Positions 62,809-64,000 of a stretch of 64,000 bases of DNA are shown piece after piece. Position numbers and translations under genes: made by a program. Numbering within the stretch: position 1 is the stretch's first letter; each line of letters begins with the position of its first letter. The notes below the pieces were generated by a model that did not search any database, had not been told where the DNA came from, and saw only the letters and a list, made by a program, of their open reading frames with translations. The DNA comes from Jiella avicenniae (lineage in GTDB: Bacteria; Pseudomonadota; Alphaproteobacteria; Rhizobiales; Rhizobiaceae), in NCBI RefSeq assembly GCF_021390325.1, contig NZ_JAJUWU010000001.1:248001-312000 (forward strand), in the 5' to 3' direction.

Positions 62809-64000
62809 TCAGTTGAAGGATGGCGGCTGCGACAGGTCGATGCCGCCCGGCGCTGCGTTTCCGCTGCCGCTCGCCGGCGGCTGCGACGTGCGTTGCGCCG
62901 GCTGCGCGGTGCCCGAGCCGTTGCCGTCCGGCTCGCTCGCTCCCGAGGGGGCTGCATTGCCGGAACCGGCGGCCGGCGCGGGCGTGCCGCCCGCCGCAGG
63001 GGGATTGCCGAGTTGCAGCGGCGGCAGGCCGAAGGCCGGGGCCTGTCCGGCACCACTTTGGCCGGCCGGGGCCGGCTGGGCGCTGCCCTGGCCGCCCGCG
63101 CCGCCCGTCTGCGGGGCCGGCTGGCTGCCCGGGAAGCTCAGCGGCGGCAGGCCGAAGCCGCCATTGCCGGAGGCGCCCGATCCGGCCGAACCGCCGGCAC
63201 CCCCGCCGCTGCCGGACTGGCCGAAGGAGGGGCGACCGCCGAGCGGGGGCAGGCCGAAGCTCGGCGCGCCGCCGGTGCCGCCATTGCCGCTGCCGAAGCC
63301 CGGAACCTTGAAGTCCTGGGTGCTGGGGGGCGGCGCCTCGGCCTTGTAGCGCATGACCATGCCCGGAAAGGCGATGGTGAGGCCGACCATGACGATCTGG
63401 ATGCAGACGAAGGGCACGGCGCCCCAATAGATCTGCCCGGTCGTCACCGGCTCCATGCGCTTGCCGGTGATGCGGTCGAGATAGGGAACGCGGGCCGCCA
63501 CCGAGCGCAGATAGAACAGCGCGAAGCCGAAGGGCGGATGCATGAACGACGTCTGCATGTTGATGCCGAGCAGGACGCCGAACCAGATCAGGTCGATGCC
63601 GAGCTTGTCGGCCGCCGGGGCGAGCAGCGGGACGATGATGAAGGCGAGCTCGAAGAAGTCGAGGAAGAAGGCGAGGAAGAAGACCAGAATGTTGACGACG
63701 ATGAGGAAGCCGGTCTCGCCGCCGGGCACCGAGGTCAGAAGCTCCTCGACCCAGACATGGCCGTTGACGCCGTAGAAGGTCAGCGAGAACACCCGCGCGC
63801 CGATCAGGATGAACAGGACGAAGGCCGACAGCTTGGTCGTCGCCTCCATCGCCTGGACCATCAGGGCGGTGTTGAGCTTGCGCTTGCCGAAGGCGAGGAT
63901 CAGCGCGCCGACGGCGCCCATCGCGCCGCCCTCGGTCGGCGTCGCCACGCCGAGGAAGATCGTGCCGAGCACGAGAAAGATCAGCGCCAGCGGCGGGATC
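62809..64000 (-). CDS. TRAP transporter large permease (DctM type) with long Gly/Pro-rich tail, 5' end outside window
   Basis: A TRAP large membrane subunit, which couples Na+ gradient to import of organic acids captured by a periplasmic protein. The visible 396 residues begin in the middle of the protein at IPPLALIFLVLGTIFLGVATPTEGGAMGA. The next hydrophobic segments and LLGINMQTSFMHPPFGFALFYLRSVA are classical DctM. After the normal end (near VMRYKAE) the frame continues for about 170 residues of Gly, Pro, Ser and Ala with repeated FGLPPL motifs (three copies) and ends IDLSQPPSFN. Such tails are not usual. Small permease and binding protein genes are presumably beyond the window. Confidence 0.9.
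   Translation of the reverse strand, partial: IPPLALIFLVLGTIFLGVATPTEGGAMGAVGALILAFGKRKLNTALMVQAMEATTKLSAFVLFILIGARVFSLTFYGVNGHVWVEELLTSVPGGETGFLIVVNILVFFLAFFLDFFELAFIIVPLLAPAADKLGIDLIWFGVLLGINMQTSFMHPPFGFALFYLRSVAARVPYLDRITGKRMEPVTTGQIYWGAVPFVCIQIVMVGLTIAFPGMVMRYKAEAPPPSTQDFKVPGFGSGNGGTGGAPSFGLPPLGGRPSFGQSGSGGGAGGSAGSGASGNGGFGLPPLSFPGSQPAPQTGGAGGQGSAQPAPAGQSGAGQAPAFGLPPLQLGNPPAAGGTPAPAAGSGNAAPSGASEPDGNGSGTAQPAQRTSQPPASGSGNAAPGGIDLSQPPSFN

Overview
The DNA is GC-rich and densely coding. Together with its gene content and several families of short palindromic intergenic repeats (termini such as TAGAGCATGATCC, and GTCATCCCGGG-type arms), this points to an alphaproteobacterium, most likely Hyphomicrobiales (Rhizobiales). 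There is no rRNA, tRNA, CRISPR array or prophage. The species cannot be named from the window alone.

Layout. 1-2.2 kb: the 3' end of clpB, an ArsR/SRPBCC gene pair behind a clear palindromic operator, and a clpP-type gene. 2.3-8.1 kb: a MATE exporter, a choline-sulfatase (betC) and a chemoreceptor. 8.3-25 kb: a methylamine/osmolyte catabolic island. A tandem glycine riboswitch precedes a DadA-type oxidase on the + strand. On the - strand lie soxBDAG (sarcosine oxidase), gbcA-gbcB (glycine betaine demethylase) and dgcA-dgcB-etfA-etfB (dimethylglycine demethylation). Read as a route: choline-O-sulfate -> choline (BetC); then, after oxidation by enzymes not in this window, glycine betaine -> dimethylglycine (GbcAB) -> sarcosine (DgcAB with an ETF) -> glycine (SoxBDAG), with glycine sensed by the riboswitch. 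A GIY-YIG nuclease gene flanked by two copies of one palindromic repeat interrupts this island.

25.4-28.7 kb: a GAPDH-family gene overlapping maeB. 28.8-37.2 kb: a - strand operon amiC-amiR-permease-permease-binding protein-formamidase-fused ATPase. It is probably controlled by ANTAR antitermination, because a 20-bp perfect terminator-like hairpin sits just before amiC. 37.4-39.6 kb: an unusual anchored protein with four copies of a two-cysteine domain separated by Gln/Gly/Ser-rich linkers. 39.9-42.1 kb: pdxJ, a flavin monooxygenase and a 49-residue membrane protein.

42.3-59.7 kb: an aerobic CoA-dependent aromatic degradation cluster, best matched to 2-aminobenzoate (anthranilate). It holds a two-domain aminobenzoyl/salicylyl-CoA monooxygenase-reductase, a thioesterase, an arylformamidase-like hydrolase, a RidA-like protein, an aryl-CoA ligase, an acyl-CoA dehydrogenase, an enoyl-CoA hydratase, a MarR regulator, an SDR, a flavin monooxygenase, a cupin and a Liv-type ABC transporter. 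The same element, TTTA-N4-TAAACTAAT, lies before the monooxygenase-reductase gene, the SDR-marR operon and the transporter gene, which suggests one MarR regulon. 60-64 kb: pyrC with no usable ATG, a DUF4424 protein, and a TRAP large permease running off the window with a long disordered tail.
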